Position numbers and translations under genes: made by a program. A stretch of DNA of 53,131 bases from Sinorhizobium saheli (GTDB lineage Bacteria; Pseudomonadota; Alphaproteobacteria; Rhizobiales; Rhizobiaceae). The stretch covers positions 1 through 53,131 of the forward strand of contig NZ_LNQB01000053.1 of the NCBI RefSeq assembly GCF_001651875.1, in the 5' to 3' direction. Within the stretch, counting starts at the first letter, position 1, and each line of letters opens with the position of its first letter. The notes under the pieces are model-generated. The model searched no databases and had not been told where the DNA came from. It saw nothing but the letters and a program-made list of their open reading frames with translations. Of the stretch, positions 35,188-43,892 are shown piece by piece.

Positions 35188-36063
35188 ATGGAACTGCGCC
35201 ATCTGCGCTATTTCGTTGCCGTAGCAGAGGCGGCGAGCTTCACGGCGGCGGCGAAGAGCCTGAACATTTCCCAGCCGCCGCTCAGCCAGCAGATCAGGGA
35301 CCTGGAGGAAGAGATCGGCACGCGGCTCTTCGCGCGCTCCAGCCGGAATGTCGAGCTCACCGAGGCGGGGGCCGATTTCCTCAATCATGCGCGGATGATC
35401 CTCGGGCAGGTCGAGCACGCCGCCTACCAGGCGCGCGCCATCGGATCCGGCCAGGTCGGAACGCTGAACATAGGCACGACCGGATCGGTGTTGCTCGGGC
35501 CGCTCTCGACCCTGGTGGCGCGATTCAAGGATCATTCACCGGGGGTCTTCGTCCGCATCCACGAAATGGACCCGCAGACACAGGAGGCCGCGCTCATCGC
35601 CCATCGCACCGACCTGAGCTTCGTGCGCCGGCCCCGCCACAATGCCGATCTGGTCGCGACGGTCGCCTGGCAGGAAAAGGTCGGCGTTGCGCTGCCCGAA
35701 GACCATCCGCTGGCGGACCGGGAGAAAATCGAACTGGCCGCGCTCGAGGGAGAAAGCTTCGTCTTTCTCCGGCTCGTCGATTCCCGGTTTGCCCGCTATC
35801 TGCACGATTGCTGCGTGGCGGCGGGATTCGTGCCGAACATCACCAATGAGGTGGTGGAGTCCTATTCGCTGACCAGCCTGGTGGCGGCGGGTCTCGGCGT
35901 GGCGCTCGTTCCGGAATGCATCCAAAATCTCTCGCGGCCCGGCATCGTCTATCGCGCGCTCATGGAGCCGGCTCCGGAGGCCGACGTCTACGTCATCAGC
36001 CGACCCAACCATGGTCCGGTCGTTGCGAGCTTCCTGGAAATGACGAGGGAGATGTTTGCGTAA
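35188..36063 (+). CDS. LysR family transcriptional regulator
   Basis: The 291-aa protein has the N-terminal winged helix MELRHLRYFVAVAEAASFTAAAKSLNISQPPLSQQI at residues 1-36, and a C-terminal substrate-binding domain (about 90-290) ending in GLGVALVPECIQNL. Length is standard. It is divergent from the DctA-type transporter gene, the usual LysR target arrangement. It is also convergent with the IclR gene. The inducer is unknown; a dicarboxylate or ureide intermediate is plausible. Confidence 0.9.
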   Translation: MELRHLRYFVAVAEAASFTAAAKSLNISQPPLSQQIRDLEEEIGTRLFARSSRNVELTEAGADFLNHARMILGQVEHAAYQARAIGSGQVGTLNIGTTGSVLLGPLSTLVARFKDHSPGVFVRIHEMDPQTQEAALIAHRTDLSFVRRPRHNADLVATVAWQEKVGVALPEDHPLADREKIELAALEGESFVFLRLVDSRFARYLHDCCVAAGFVPNITNEVVESYSLTSLVAAGLGVALVPECIQNLSRPGIVYRALMEPAPEADVYVISRPNHGPVVASFLEMTREMFA

Positions 36064-36102
36064 GTGCTGGCTTGGGGGTGCCTCGGCGTCTCCTCCTCCG
36101 CG

Positions 36103-36924
36103 TCACCCTTCCCCGGGCCTGTGGCCGCCGATCGCGCGTGTCAGCTCGTCCGCGCTCCGGCGCACGACGGGGCCGAGTATCGCGAGTTTCTCGTCGTCGA
36201 TCCGGACCGTCGGGCCGGAGATGGAGATGCCGCCGATCGCCTCGCCATATTCGTTGAAAAGGGGCGCGGCGATGCAGCGCATGCCGAGCGTGTGTTCCTC
36301 GTCGTCGACCGACCAGCCCCGATGGCGGATCTCCTGGACATTCCTGATGAGCGCCGGCAGCGTGTCGAGCGTCCGGTGGGTGAAGCGAGTCAGCGTTCTG
36401 CCGCTCAGGCTCCTCGCGACCTCCGTGTCGGACCAGGTGGAGAGGATCGCCTTGCCGATGCCGGAGGCGTGGATCGGCCCGCGACGCCCGGGGCGGAAGA
36501 AGGCGCGCATCGGTGCGTGGCTTTCGATCTGCGAGATGAAGACCACGTCGCCTTCATCCTCGATGCCGATATTGGCCGTCTCGCCGCTTTCGTCCATCAG
36601 GCGCTTCAGGAAGGGGCGGCTGATCGTGCCGAGCTTGCGGAAGCGCAGGAAAGCATTGCCGATCTCGAAGGCCCTGACGCCGATCGTCCATTCGCCGGTG
36701 TCGGGATCATGCGCGACCATGCCGTGGCTGGCGAGCGAGGTCAGCAGGCGGTGGATCGTCGAGGGCGCCAGACCCGTCTGATCCGCAAGGTCGGTGAGCG
36801 TCGAGCCGTCGCGGTCGGCAACCAGGCTGAACAGCGTCAGGCTTCGGTCGAGCACCTGCACGGAAGCGGGCGCGGCGTTCTCTCCGGCCTTTCGCCCGCG
36901 CTTTCCCTTGCCCGTCGCGTCCAT
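36103..36924 (-). CDS. IclR family transcriptional regulator
   Basis: The 273-aa protein has a basic N-terminal tail (DATGKGKRGRKAG), an IclR winged helix at about 25-80 (VLDRSLTLFSLVADRDGSTLTDLADQTGLAPSTIHRLLTSL) and the GAF-like effector domain with HTLGMRCIAAPLFNEYGEAIGGISISGP near 210-245. IclR members AllR and relatives repress glyoxylate/allantoin genes and sense glyoxylate. The divergent gcl gene is preceded by a perfect IclR-type operator (37116-37130), so autoregulation and gcl control are likely. ATG at 36924 follows GGAGGCAGGGC. Confidence 0.9.
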   Translation of the reverse strand: MDATGKGKRGRKAGENAAPASVQVLDRSLTLFSLVADRDGSTLTDLADQTGLAPSTIHRLLTSLASHGMVAHDPDTGEWTIGVRAFEIGNAFLRFRKLGTISRPFLKRLMDESGETANIGIEDEGDVVFISQIESHAPMRAFFRPGRRGPIHASGIGKAILSTWSDTEVARSLSGRTLTRFTHRTLDTLPALIRNVQEIRHRGWSVDDEEHTLGMRCIAAPLFNEYGEAIGGISISGPTVRIDDEKLAILGPVVRRSADELTRAIGGHRPGEG

Positions 36925-36962
36925 GCCCTGCCTCCAAATCAAGTTTGCCGCCGTCGATCTCT

Positions 36963-37063
36963 ACGGCGCCGCGTGCCTCATCGAACACGCAAGGGTCGCT
37001 GTAGCACTTTCGTTCGCTGCATGTCTCCTGAAACCGGGTCGATTCAGGGAGACATGCAGTAGG
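36963..37063 (+). repeat. RIME-like repeat (two palindromes)
   Basis: GGCGCCGCGTGCCTCATCGA leads into ACACGCAAGGGTCGCTGTAG (first, decayed palindrome). Then comes a near-perfect hairpin at 37017-37059 with arms CTGCATGTCTCCTGAA and TTCAGGGAGACATGCAG. The block order is the same as in the repeat at 20445. It sits in the divergent IclR-gcl region, upstream of the operator. Confidence 0.75.
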
Positions 37064-37104
37064 GCGATTGCGTTCGATTTTCTCCTGTTTGTTGAAAATC
37101 TTTA

Positions 37105-37130
37105 TTTCCACTGAATGGAAATCATTTCCA
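37105..37130. promoter_or_regulatory. IclR-type operator upstream of gcl
   Basis: TGGAAATCATTTCCA at 37116-37130 is a perfect 15-bp palindrome that matches the E. coli IclR consensus TGGAAATNATTTCCA. It overlaps a second inverted repeat, TTTCCACTGAATGGAAA (37105-37121). A further half-site pair, TGGAA and TTCCA, lies at about 37149-37172. The sites lie 60-85 bp upstream of the gcl start, next to a divergent IclR-family gene. Confidence 0.75.
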
Positions 37131-37190
37131 CAAATTTGTTGCGGTCCCTGGAAAATGGATTAGCCTTCCAATGAAACAGGAGGAATTCCC

Positions 37191-38975
37191 ATGCCCAAGA
37201 TGCGTGCTGTCGACGCAGCGGTTCATGTTCTGGAGAAGGAAGGCATCGATTGCGCCTTCGGCGTTCCGGGTGCCGCAATCAATCCGCTCTATTCGGCGCT
37301 GAAGGCCCGCGGATCGATCCGCCACATCCTTGCCCGCCATGTCGAAGGCGCCTCGCACATGGCCGAGGGTTACACCCGCGCCAGGCACGGCAACATCGGC
37401 GTCTGCATCGGCACATCGGGGCCGGCGGGCACCGACATGATCACCGGCCTCTACTCCGCCTCTGCGGACTCGATCCCGATCCTCTGCATCACCGGCCAGG
37501 CGCCGCGGGCGCGCCTCGACAAGGAGGATTTCCAGGCCGTCGACATCGCCGCGATCGCCGCACCCGTTACCAAATGGGCGGTCACCGTCATGGAGCCGGC
37601 GCTGGTCCCCTTCGTCTTCCAGAAGGCGTTCCACCTGATGCGCTCCGGCCGGCCGGGTCCGGTGCTGATCGACCTGCCCGTCGACGTCCAGCTCGCCGAA
37701 ATCGAGTTCGACCCGGAGACCTATGCGCCGCTGGCGCCCTACAAGCCCGCGGCGACGCGCGCGCAGGCGGAGAAGGCGATCGCCATGCTGAATGCGGCGG
37801 AGCGGCCGCTGATCGTCGCTGGCGGCGGCATCATCAATGCGGATGCTTGCGATCTGCTCACCGAATTCGCCGAGATCACCGGCGTCCCCGTCGTTCCGAC
37901 CTTGATGGGCTGGGGCGCCATTCCCGACGACCATCCGCTGATGGCCGGCATGTGCGGCCTGCAGACATCGCATCGCTACGGCAATGCGACGCTGCTCGCC
38001 TCCGACTTCGTCTTCGGCATCGGCAACCGCTGGGCCAACCGGCACACGGGCAACGTCGCGACCTATACGGAAGGCCGCAAGTTCATCCATGTCGATATCG
38101 AACCGACGCAGATCGGCCGCGTCTTCGCGCCGGATTTCGGCATCGTCTCCGACGCAGGCGCGGCGCTCAAGCTCTTCCTCGACGTCGCGACCGAGTGGAA
38201 GGCGGCCGGCAGGCTGCGCGACTGGTCGGCCTGGGCCGAGGAATGCCGCGAGCGCAAGCGCACCATGCTGCGCAAGACCCATTTCGACCAGACGCCGCTG
38301 AAACCCCAGCGCGTCTATGAGGAGATGAACAAAGCCTTCGACCGCGACACCTGCTACGTCTCGACCATCGGCTTGAGCCAGATCGCCGGCGCGCAGTTCC
38401 TGCATGTCTATCGCCCGCGCAACTGGATCAATTGCGGCCAGGCCGGGCCGCTCGGCTGGACGCTGCCGGCAGCCCTCGGGGTGCGCGCCGCCGATCCGAG
38501 CCGGCCGATCGTCGCACTTTCCGGAGACTACGATTTCCAGTTCCTGATCGAGGAGCTTGCGGTCGGCGCCCAGCACAAGCTGCCCTACCTGCATGTGGTC
38601 GTGAACAATTCCTATCTCGGCCTGATCCGCCAGGCGCAGCGCGGCTTCGACATGGATTTCGAGGTCAGCCTCGCCTTCGACAACATCAATGCCGGCGGCG
38701 ACGCGGAGAAGGGCTACGGCGTCGACCATGTCGCGGTAGCCGAAGGCCTCGGCTGCAAGGCGATCCGGGTCCGGAGCCCGAACGAATTCGCCGATGCCTT
38801 CGAACGCGCAAAGGCGCTGATGGACGAGCACCAGGTGCCGGTCGTCATCGAGTTCATCCTCGAGCGGGTCACCAACATCGCCATGGGGGCGGACATCAAC
38901 GCCGTCGTCGAGTTCGAGGAGCTTGCCGAACGCGGCGAGGATGCGCCGACGGCGATCGCCGCCCTTCTCGATTGA
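37191..38975 (+). CDS. gcl: Glyoxylate carboligase (tartronate-semialdehyde synthase)
   Basis: The 594-aa thiamine-diphosphate enzyme joins two glyoxylates into tartronate semialdehyde with loss of CO2. [19 protein letters not shown] contains Val where most ThDP enzymes have the catalytic Glu, a hallmark of true Gcl enzymes. The ThDP-binding motif is [31 protein letters not shown]. Length is that of E. coli Gcl. ATG 37191 follows AGGAGG. It is the first gene of the gcl-hyi-glxR-kinase-allA set, which takes glyoxylate made from ureides to glycerate. Confidence 0.95.
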   Translation: MPKMRAVDAAVHVLEKEGIDCAFGVPGAAINPLYSALKARGSIRHILARHVEGASHMAEGYTRARHGNIGVCIGTSGPAGTDMITGLYSASADSIPILCITGQAPRARLDKEDFQAVDIAAIAAPVTKWAVTVMEPALVPFVFQKAFHLMRSGRPGPVLIDLPVDVQLAEIEFDPETYAPLAPYKPAATRAQAEKAIAMLNAAERPLIVAGGGIINADACDLLTEFAEITGVPVVPTLMGWGAIPDDHPLMAGMCGLQTSHRYGNATLLASDFVFGIGNRWANRHTGNVATYTEGRKFIHVDIEPTQIGRVFAPDFGIVSDAGAALKLFLDVATEWKAAGRLRDWSAWAEECRERKRTMLRKTHFDQTPLKPQRVYEEMNKAFDRDTCYVSTIGLSQIAGAQFLHVYRPRNWINCGQAGPLGWTLPAALGVRAADPSRPIVALSGDYDFQFLIEELAVGAQHKLPYLHVVVNNSYLGLIRQAQRGFDMDFEVSLAFDNINAGGDAEKGYGVDHVAVAEGLGCKAIRVRSPNEFADAFERAKALMDEHQVPVVIEFILERVTNIAMGADINAVVEFEELAERGEDAPTAIAALLD

Positions 38976-39058
38976 AGAAGGAGCCACAAGGGCGGGATCG
39001 ACGAAATGTGTGCGGTTTTCCGCCCGCATCCCGCCCCAACTCTAACAGGAGTGATCGT

Positions 39059-39874
39059 ATGCCGAGATTTGCTGCGAACCTGACCATGCTGTTCAACGAG
39101 GTGCCGTTCCTCGACCGATTCGCTTTCGCCGCCAAGGCCGGTTTCGAAGGGGTGGAATACCTCTTCCCTTACGAGTTCGAGAAGGGGGCGCTCCGGAACG
39201 CGCTTGAGCGCCATGGCCTTACACAGGTGCTGCACAACCTGCCGGCCGGCGACTGGGCCCGCGGCGAGCGCGGCATCGCCATCCTGCCGGACCGCATCGA
39301 CGAATTCCGCAAGGGGGTCGCGAGCGCCATCGACTATGCGACCGCGCTCGGCTGCAACCAGGTCAATTGCCTCGCAGGCATCGCGCCGGATGGTGTGCCC
39401 GACAGCGTCTTGCGCACGACGCTCGTCGCCAATCTGAAGCTCGCGGCAACCGAGCTCGGCAAGTGCGGCATCCGCCTCCTGATCGAGCCGATCAACCGCT
39501 TCGACATTCCCGGCTTCTATCTCGACACCGTCGGTCAGGCAGCCTCGATCATCGAGGAGGTCGGCAGCGACAATCTCTTCATCCAGTACGACCTCTATCA
39601 CCAGCAGCGCACCGAGGGAGAACTGATCGGCACCTACCGGCGCCATCGCGAGAAGATCGCGCATGTCCAGCTCGCCGACAATCCCGGCCGCAACGAGCCT
39701 GGGACCGGCGAGATCAATTACCCCTTCGTCTTCGACGCGCTGGATGCGGCCGGCTACGACGGCTGGATCGGTTGCGAATACAAGCCGCTGACGACAACCG
39801 CGGAGGGGCTTGGCTGGCTCGGCAGCGAGCGCAGCCGCCGCCAATCCGCAGACATCATCCAAATCAGGAGCTAA
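39059..39874 (+). CDS. hyi: Hydroxypyruvate isomerase
   Basis: The 271-aa TIM-barrel enzyme interconverts hydroxypyruvate and tartronate semialdehyde. It starts MPRFAANLTMLFNEVPFLDR, the family's N-terminus. Catalytic and metal-site segments are IEPINRFDIPGFYL (Glu), QYDLYHQQRTEGEL (Asp, His) and HVQLADNPGRNEPGTGEINY (His, Glu), plus GCEYKP at the end. The ATG at 39059 follows AGGAG. It is the paralogue of OtnI at 45325, but the latter lacks the PGRNEPGTGE version of this loop. It lies 5 bases before glxR. Confidence 0.93.
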   Translation: MPRFAANLTMLFNEVPFLDRFAFAAKAGFEGVEYLFPYEFEKGALRNALERHGLTQVLHNLPAGDWARGERGIAILPDRIDEFRKGVASAIDYATALGCNQVNCLAGIAPDGVPDSVLRTTLVANLKLAATELGKCGIRLLIEPINRFDIPGFYLDTVGQAASIIEEVGSDNLFIQYDLYHQQRTEGELIGTYRRHREKIAHVQLADNPGRNEPGTGEINYPFVFDALDAAGYDGWIGCEYKPLTTTAEGLGWLGSERSRRQSADIIQIRS

Positions 39875-39879
39875 GCATA

Positions 39880-40764
39880 ATGGCATCTATCGGTTTCATC
39901 GGACTGGGCATCATGGGCACGCCGATGGCGCGCCATCTGCAGGATGCCGGCCACACGGTCATGACCTCGAAGTTCAGCGTGCGGCCGCGCCAGGAACTCA
40001 TCAACAACGGGCTCGAAATCGTCGAGTCGCCCAAGGTGCTCGCGGAAGTGGTCGACACGATCATCCTAATGCTGCCGGATACGCCGGAGGTGCAGGACGT
40101 GCTCTTCGGCGAGAACGGCGTCCATGGCGGCCTCGGCAAGGGCAAGCTCGTCATCGACATGAGCTCCATCTCGCCGATCGCAACGAAGGACTTCGCCAGG
40201 AGAATCCGCGAAACGGGCGCCGACTATATCGATGCGCCGGTCTCCGGCGGCGAGGTCGGCGCCAGGAACGCCACGCTCAGCATCATGGCGGGCGGCTCGC
40301 CGGCATCCTTCGAGCGCGCCCTGCCGCTCTTCAAGCTGATGGGCAAGAACATCACGCTCGTCGGCGATTGCGGCGACGGCCAGGTGACGAAGGTCGCCAA
40401 CCAGATCATCGTGGCGCTGACCATCGAGGCCGTCGCCGAGGCGCTGGTCTTCGCCTCGAAGGCGGGGGCGGACCCGGCGCGGGTGCGCGAGGCGCTGATG
40501 GGCGGCTTTGCCTCCTCGCGCATCCTCGAAGTCCACGGCGAGCGCATGATCAAGCGCAGCTTCGAGCCCGGCTTCCGCATCTCGCTGCATCAGAAGGATC
40601 TGAACCTCGCGCTGCAGGGGGCGAAAAGTCTCGGCGTCTCGCTGCCGAACACCGCGGCGACGCAAGAGCTCTTCAACAGCTGCGCCGCCCATGGCGACGA
40701 GGGCCTCGACCATTCCGGGCTCGTCAGGGCGCTCGAACGCATGGCGAACCACAAGGTGGCGTGA
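39880..40764 (+). CDS. glxR: Tartronate semialdehyde reductase (2-hydroxy-3-oxopropionate reductase)
   Basis: The 294-aa beta-hydroxyacid dehydrogenase reduces tartronate semialdehyde to D-glycerate with NAD(P)H. IGFIGLGIMGTPMARHLQDAG is the cofactor fold, DAPVSGGEVGARNATL the substrate-binding motif, and GQVTKVANQIIVALTIEAVAEAL carries the catalytic Lys. Length and motifs fit GlxR/GarR. ATG 39880 follows AGGAG. The glycerate formed is the substrate of the kinase downstream, from which it is separated by a terminator hairpin. Confidence 0.93.
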   Translation: MASIGFIGLGIMGTPMARHLQDAGHTVMTSKFSVRPRQELINNGLEIVESPKVLAEVVDTIILMLPDTPEVQDVLFGENGVHGGLGKGKLVIDMSSISPIATKDFARRIRETGADYIDAPVSGGEVGARNATLSIMAGGSPASFERALPLFKLMGKNITLVGDCGDGQVTKVANQIIVALTIEAVAEALVFASKAGADPARVREALMGGFASSRILEVHGERMIKRSFEPGFRISLHQKDLNLALQGAKSLGVSLPNTAATQELFNSCAAHGDEGLDHSGLVRALERMANHKVA

Positions 40765-40830
40765 GCCCCGGAGACGCAAGCGCATGGATCCGCCGGCGGC
40801 CGTCCCCAGCCGCCGTGCGCGACCACGCAT

Positions 40831-40868
40831 CCGGGCGGCGGAGGAGGAGCGGCCGCCCGGGCTTTTTT
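40831..40868 (+). terminator. Intrinsic terminator/attenuator between glxR and the glycerate kinase gene
   Basis: A perfect 9-bp stem (CCGGGCGGC/GCCGCCCGG, 40831-40839 and 40852-40860) with a purine-rich loop is followed by GC and seven T. It ends only 15 bases before the kinase start, and the kinase ribosome site AGGGAGGA follows the T-run directly. It would stop or reduce transcription into the kinase gene. Confidence 0.8.
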
Positions 40869-40883
40869 TGAAAGGGAGGAGAA

Positions 40884-42152
40884 ATGGTCGTCATCGCCGA
40901 ACCGCGTCGGTTCCTCGAAGGCTTGTTCGCCGCGGCGGTCGCCGCCGCCGATCCGGCGCGCGTCATTGCCGCCAACCTGCCCGAGCCGCCGAAGGGCCGC
41001 ACGGTCGTCGTCGGCGCCGGCAAGGGCGCGGCGCAGATGGCGCGGGCGCTGGAGAGGCTGTGGGAGGGGCCGCTTACCGGCGCCGTCGTCACGCGCTACG
41101 GCTTCGGCGTTCCCTGCGAGCGCATCTCGGTGCGCGAGGCTTCGCATCCCTTGCCGGATGAAAGCGGGCTTCGGGCGTCGCGGCGGCTCGTCGACGAGGT
41201 GAGCGGGCTCAGCGAGGACGATCTCGTCGTGGCGCTGATCTGCGGCGGCGGTTCGGCGCTCCTTCCAGCGCCGCCGCCGGGCCTCTCGCTCGAGGACGAG
41301 ATCGCCGTCAATCGCGCGCTGCTCGCCTCCGGCGCGCCGATCCGGGCGATGAACGCCGTGCGCAAGCATGTTTCCTTGATCAAGGGCGGGCGTCTTGCCG
41401 CTGCCGCCCATCCGGCACGGGTGGTCTCGCTGGTCGTTTCCGACATTCCCGGCGACGAGCCGGCGCTGGTTGCGTCCGGCCCCACGATCGCCGACGCATC
41501 GAGCCGCGAGGACGCCTTGAAGATCGTCGAACGCTACCGTCTGGCGCTGCCGCAAAAGGTCATGCGATGGCTGGCGAGCGATGCGGCGGACGCGCCGAGG
41601 CCGTCCGATCCGCGTCTTGCCCGGAACGACGTGAGGCTGATCGCTTCGGCCGGGGTCTCGCTCGAGGCTGCTGCAGCAATGGCCCGGCATGCCGGCATCG
41701 AAGCGGTCATTCTCTCCGATGCGATCGAGGGAGAGGCGCGCGACGTGGGGCTCGTCCATGCGGCGATCGCACGAGAGGTTGCCCAAAGGAACCGCCCCTT
41801 CGCGAAACCGGTCGTCGTGCTTTCCGGCGGCGAAACCACCGTGACGGTCCGCGGCGAAGGCCGCGGCGGCCGCAACGGCGAGTTCCTCCTGTCGCTGGCG
41901 CTCGGCATCGACGGTGTCGGCGGCATCTCGGCGCTCGCCGCCGACACGGACGGCATCGACGGCTCGCAAGACAATGCCGGCGCCTTTGCCGACCACAGGA
42001 CGATCGCCCGCCTCGTCGCCCGGCGGCTCGACGCCGCCGCGCTCCTCGAGCGCAACGACAGCTGGGCAGCCTTCGACGCGCTCGGCGACCTTTTCAAGCC
42101 GGGCCCCACCGGCACCAACGTCAACGATTTCCGCGCGATCCTGATCCAATGA
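40884..42152 (+). CDS. Glycerate 2-kinase (MOFRL family, GckA/TtuD type)
   Basis: The 422-aa protein is of the MOFRL/DUF4147 glycerate kinase type. GAGKGAAQMARAL is near residue 45, the ICGGGSALLPAPPPG substrate loop near 120, and the C-terminal MOFRL domain contains VLSGGETTVTVRGEGRGGRNGEFLLSLAL and ADTDGIDGSQDNAGAF. This family makes 2-phosphoglycerate from glycerate and ATP. It completes glyoxylate-to-glycolysis salvage. ATG 40884 follows AGGGAGGA. A family A repeat separates it from allA. Confidence 0.9.
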   Translation: MVVIAEPRRFLEGLFAAAVAAADPARVIAANLPEPPKGRTVVVGAGKGAAQMARALERLWEGPLTGAVVTRYGFGVPCERISVREASHPLPDESGLRASRRLVDEVSGLSEDDLVVALICGGGSALLPAPPPGLSLEDEIAVNRALLASGAPIRAMNAVRKHVSLIKGGRLAAAAHPARVVSLVVSDIPGDEPALVASGPTIADASSREDALKIVERYRLALPQKVMRWLASDAADAPRPSDPRLARNDVRLIASAGVSLEAAAAMARHAGIEAVILSDAIEGEARDVGLVHAAIAREVAQRNRPFAKPVVVLSGGETTVTVRGEGRGGRNGEFLLSLALGIDGVGGISALAADTDGIDGSQDNAGAFADHRTIARLVARRLDAAALLERNDSWAAFDALGDLFKPGPTGTNVNDFRAILIQ

Positions 42153-42164
42153 TCGAACCCGCCG

Positions 42165-42270
42165 CTAGTGCGGACTGCACTCACATGCGTTCGCGCCACC
42201 GCTCTATCTGTTTGTTTTTGCCGCATTTGCGCGACGTCAGGTGAGTCCGCCTGACTGCAAAATGCTCCAA
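42165..42270 (+). repeat. Palindromic intergenic repeat, family A (copy 7)
   Basis: Long form with the leading ACATGCGTTCGCGCCACCGC, the T-rich lead and the full hairpin (GACGTCAGGTGAGTCCGCC, CTGACTGCAAAATGC). It occupies nearly all of the gap between the kinase and allA genes. Confidence 0.8.
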
Positions 42271-42286
42271 CAGGGAAGGAAACACC

Positions 42287-42778
42287 ATGAAGTCCCTACC
42301 GATCCGGCCGCTTTCACGCGACGCGTTCGCGCCCTTCGGCGACGTCATCGAGCTCGACGAGGCGAGGAGCTTTCCCATCAACGCCGGCAAGTGCGTGCGC
42401 TATCATGACCTCGCGAAGGTGGAGACGAGCGGGCCGGAGGCGCGAACGCTGGTGAGCCTCTTGCGCGGCGAGCCCTATGACATCCCGCTGGCCCTCACGA
42501 TGGTCGAACGCCACCCGCTCGGGAGCCAGGCCTTCATACCGCTCACGGACAATTCCTTTCTCGTCGTCGTCGCGCCGGACGAGGGCGGCGAACCGGGAGA
42601 GCCGGTCGCCTTCGAGACGGCGCCCGGCCAGGGCGTCAACATCGGCCGGAACGTCTGGCACGGGATATTGACGCCGCTCCATGCCGTTTCCGACTTCGTC
42701 GTCATCGACCGGGGCGGCAGCGGCTGCAATCTCGAGGAGCATTTCTTCGACAAGCCCTATCGGGTCGAATACGCCTGA
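42287..42778 (+). CDS. allA: Ureidoglycolate lyase
   Basis: The 163-aa cupin-type lyase splits (S)-ureidoglycolate to glyoxylate and urea. It starts MKSLPIRPLSRDAFAPFGDV, and contains VERHPLGSQAFIPL (metal and substrate His region) and NIGRNVWHGILTPLHAVSDFVVIDRGG, the AllA signature stretch. Length is that of known AllA. Its substrate is the product of the ureidoglycine aminohydrolase encoded at 32682. The glyoxylate released is the gcl substrate, so the arrangement is functionally continuous. Confidence 0.93.
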   Translation: MKSLPIRPLSRDAFAPFGDVIELDEARSFPINAGKCVRYHDLAKVETSGPEARTLVSLLRGEPYDIPLALTMVERHPLGSQAFIPLTDNSFLVVVAPDEGGEPGEPVAFETAPGQGVNIGRNVWHGILTPLHAVSDFVVIDRGGSGCNLEEHFFDKPYRVEYA

Positions 42779-42794
42779 TCCATTTGCATTGCAG

Positions 42795-42887
42795 CAGGCG
42801 GGTGCGCTCGCGCCCCCGCTCTATCTGCTTGTTCCTGCCGCATTCGTGCGACGTCAGGTGTTTCCACCTGACTGCAAAATGCTCTAG
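42795..42887 (+). repeat. Palindromic intergenic repeat, family A (copy 8)
   Basis: Full copy with TCTATCTGCTTGTTCCTGCC, GTGCGACGTCAGGTGTTTCC and ACCTGACTGCAAAATGC, starting 17 bases after the allA stop. Confidence 0.8.
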
Positions 42888-42921
42888 GTTCCGGCTTTCG
42901 AGTCCGTGATCTTTTCGAGCG

Positions 42922-43866
42922 ATGCACACATTGGCGAGGAAAATGTGGGGGGAGACCGGTTGGGGCATGCCGACCTCGGTCGCCCTGCATCTGGCTCTCG
43001 CCTTTCTCCTGCTCGTTCGGCTGCCGGAACTCTCGGCGCCGGCGCAGGAGCCGAGCATCAATGTCGAGCTCGTCCCGCCGCCGCCGAAGGGCGCGGAAAA
43101 GCCAAAGGAAGAACCGAAGCCGGCGAAGAGCGGGCAGGCGCGGCCGCAGCCTCAGGCTTTCGAGTCGGCCGCGGCTGAGGTCGAAAAGAAAGAGCCGGCG
43201 AAGCCGGCGTTGCCGCCGGCGGCGCTGAACAGGGCCGACAGCCCCCGCAAGACGCATGAGGCATCGCAGGCCCCAACGGCAAAGACGGAGAGCCCTGCCA
43301 GCGAGCCGGCGGAAACCAGGACGGCGGTTGCAGAATTGCGCGTCGAGGCCGAGGACGCGGTGAACGGCGGCGAGGATGTCGCACCGGCCTTGCAGCCTGC
43401 GCCGGTTCCGATGGAAAGGCCGATACCGGACCAGGCAAAGCCGGTGGAGACGGCCAAGGTCGCGGAAGCGGCATCGGAGCGGGAGGCAAGCAGGCTCGTT
43501 GAAGCGGCGGAGCTCTATTCGAAAAACGCCCTGTCCCACCCGCGCGCAAAGCAGGCGATCGGGCAGCTGCCGCCGAAGGAGCGCATCAAGCAAATCTGCA
43601 ATTTCGAGGCGCTGGAACAGGTGCGCCACGCAAGGCCCGACGCCTTCCCGGACATTCTCGTTCCCTTCGGCCCCTCCGGCGGCTTCGTTTCGGAAACGGG
43701 GGTGAGCGCCAAAGGCGGGGCGTTCCGCAGCCGCGGGCAATGGTACGCCATCGACTTCAGGTGCGAGATCGATGCGGAGGAAATGTCGGTCGTCTCCTTC
43801 CGCTTCGCCATCGGGGCGGCCATTCCGAAGAGCGAGTGGGGCGCGCGGCAGTTTCCGAGAGATTGA
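42922..43866 (+). CDS. DUF930 domain protein with TonB-like architecture
   Basis: The 314-aa protein has an N-terminal membrane anchor (GMPTSVALHLALAFLLLVRL). A long Pro/Lys/Ala/Glu-rich region follows (about 45-185), then a C-terminal globular DUF930-like domain (about 190-314) with YSKNALSHPRAKQAIGQLPP, KERIKQICNFEALEQVRHA and WYAIDFRCEIDAEEMSVVSF. The layout is like TonB/TolA, with a periplasm-spanning linker, but the end domain is not TonB. Function unknown; probably envelope-associated. A frame-compatible start at 42922 is used; nearby Met codons are possible. Confidence 0.82.
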   Translation: MHTLARKMWGETGWGMPTSVALHLALAFLLLVRLPELSAPAQEPSINVELVPPPPKGAEKPKEEPKPAKSGQARPQPQAFESAAAEVEKKEPAKPALPPAALNRADSPRKTHEASQAPTAKTESPASEPAETRTAVAELRVEAEDAVNGGEDVAPALQPAPVPMERPIPDQAKPVETAKVAEAASEREASRLVEAAELYSKNALSHPRAKQAIGQLPPKERIKQICNFEALEQVRHARPDAFPDILVPFGPSGGFVSETGVSAKGGAFRSRGQWYAIDFRCEIDAEEMSVVSFRFAIGAAIPKSEWGARQFPRD

Positions 43867-43892
43867 AGGGCGGGGCTTTTCCCCCGGCGTTC

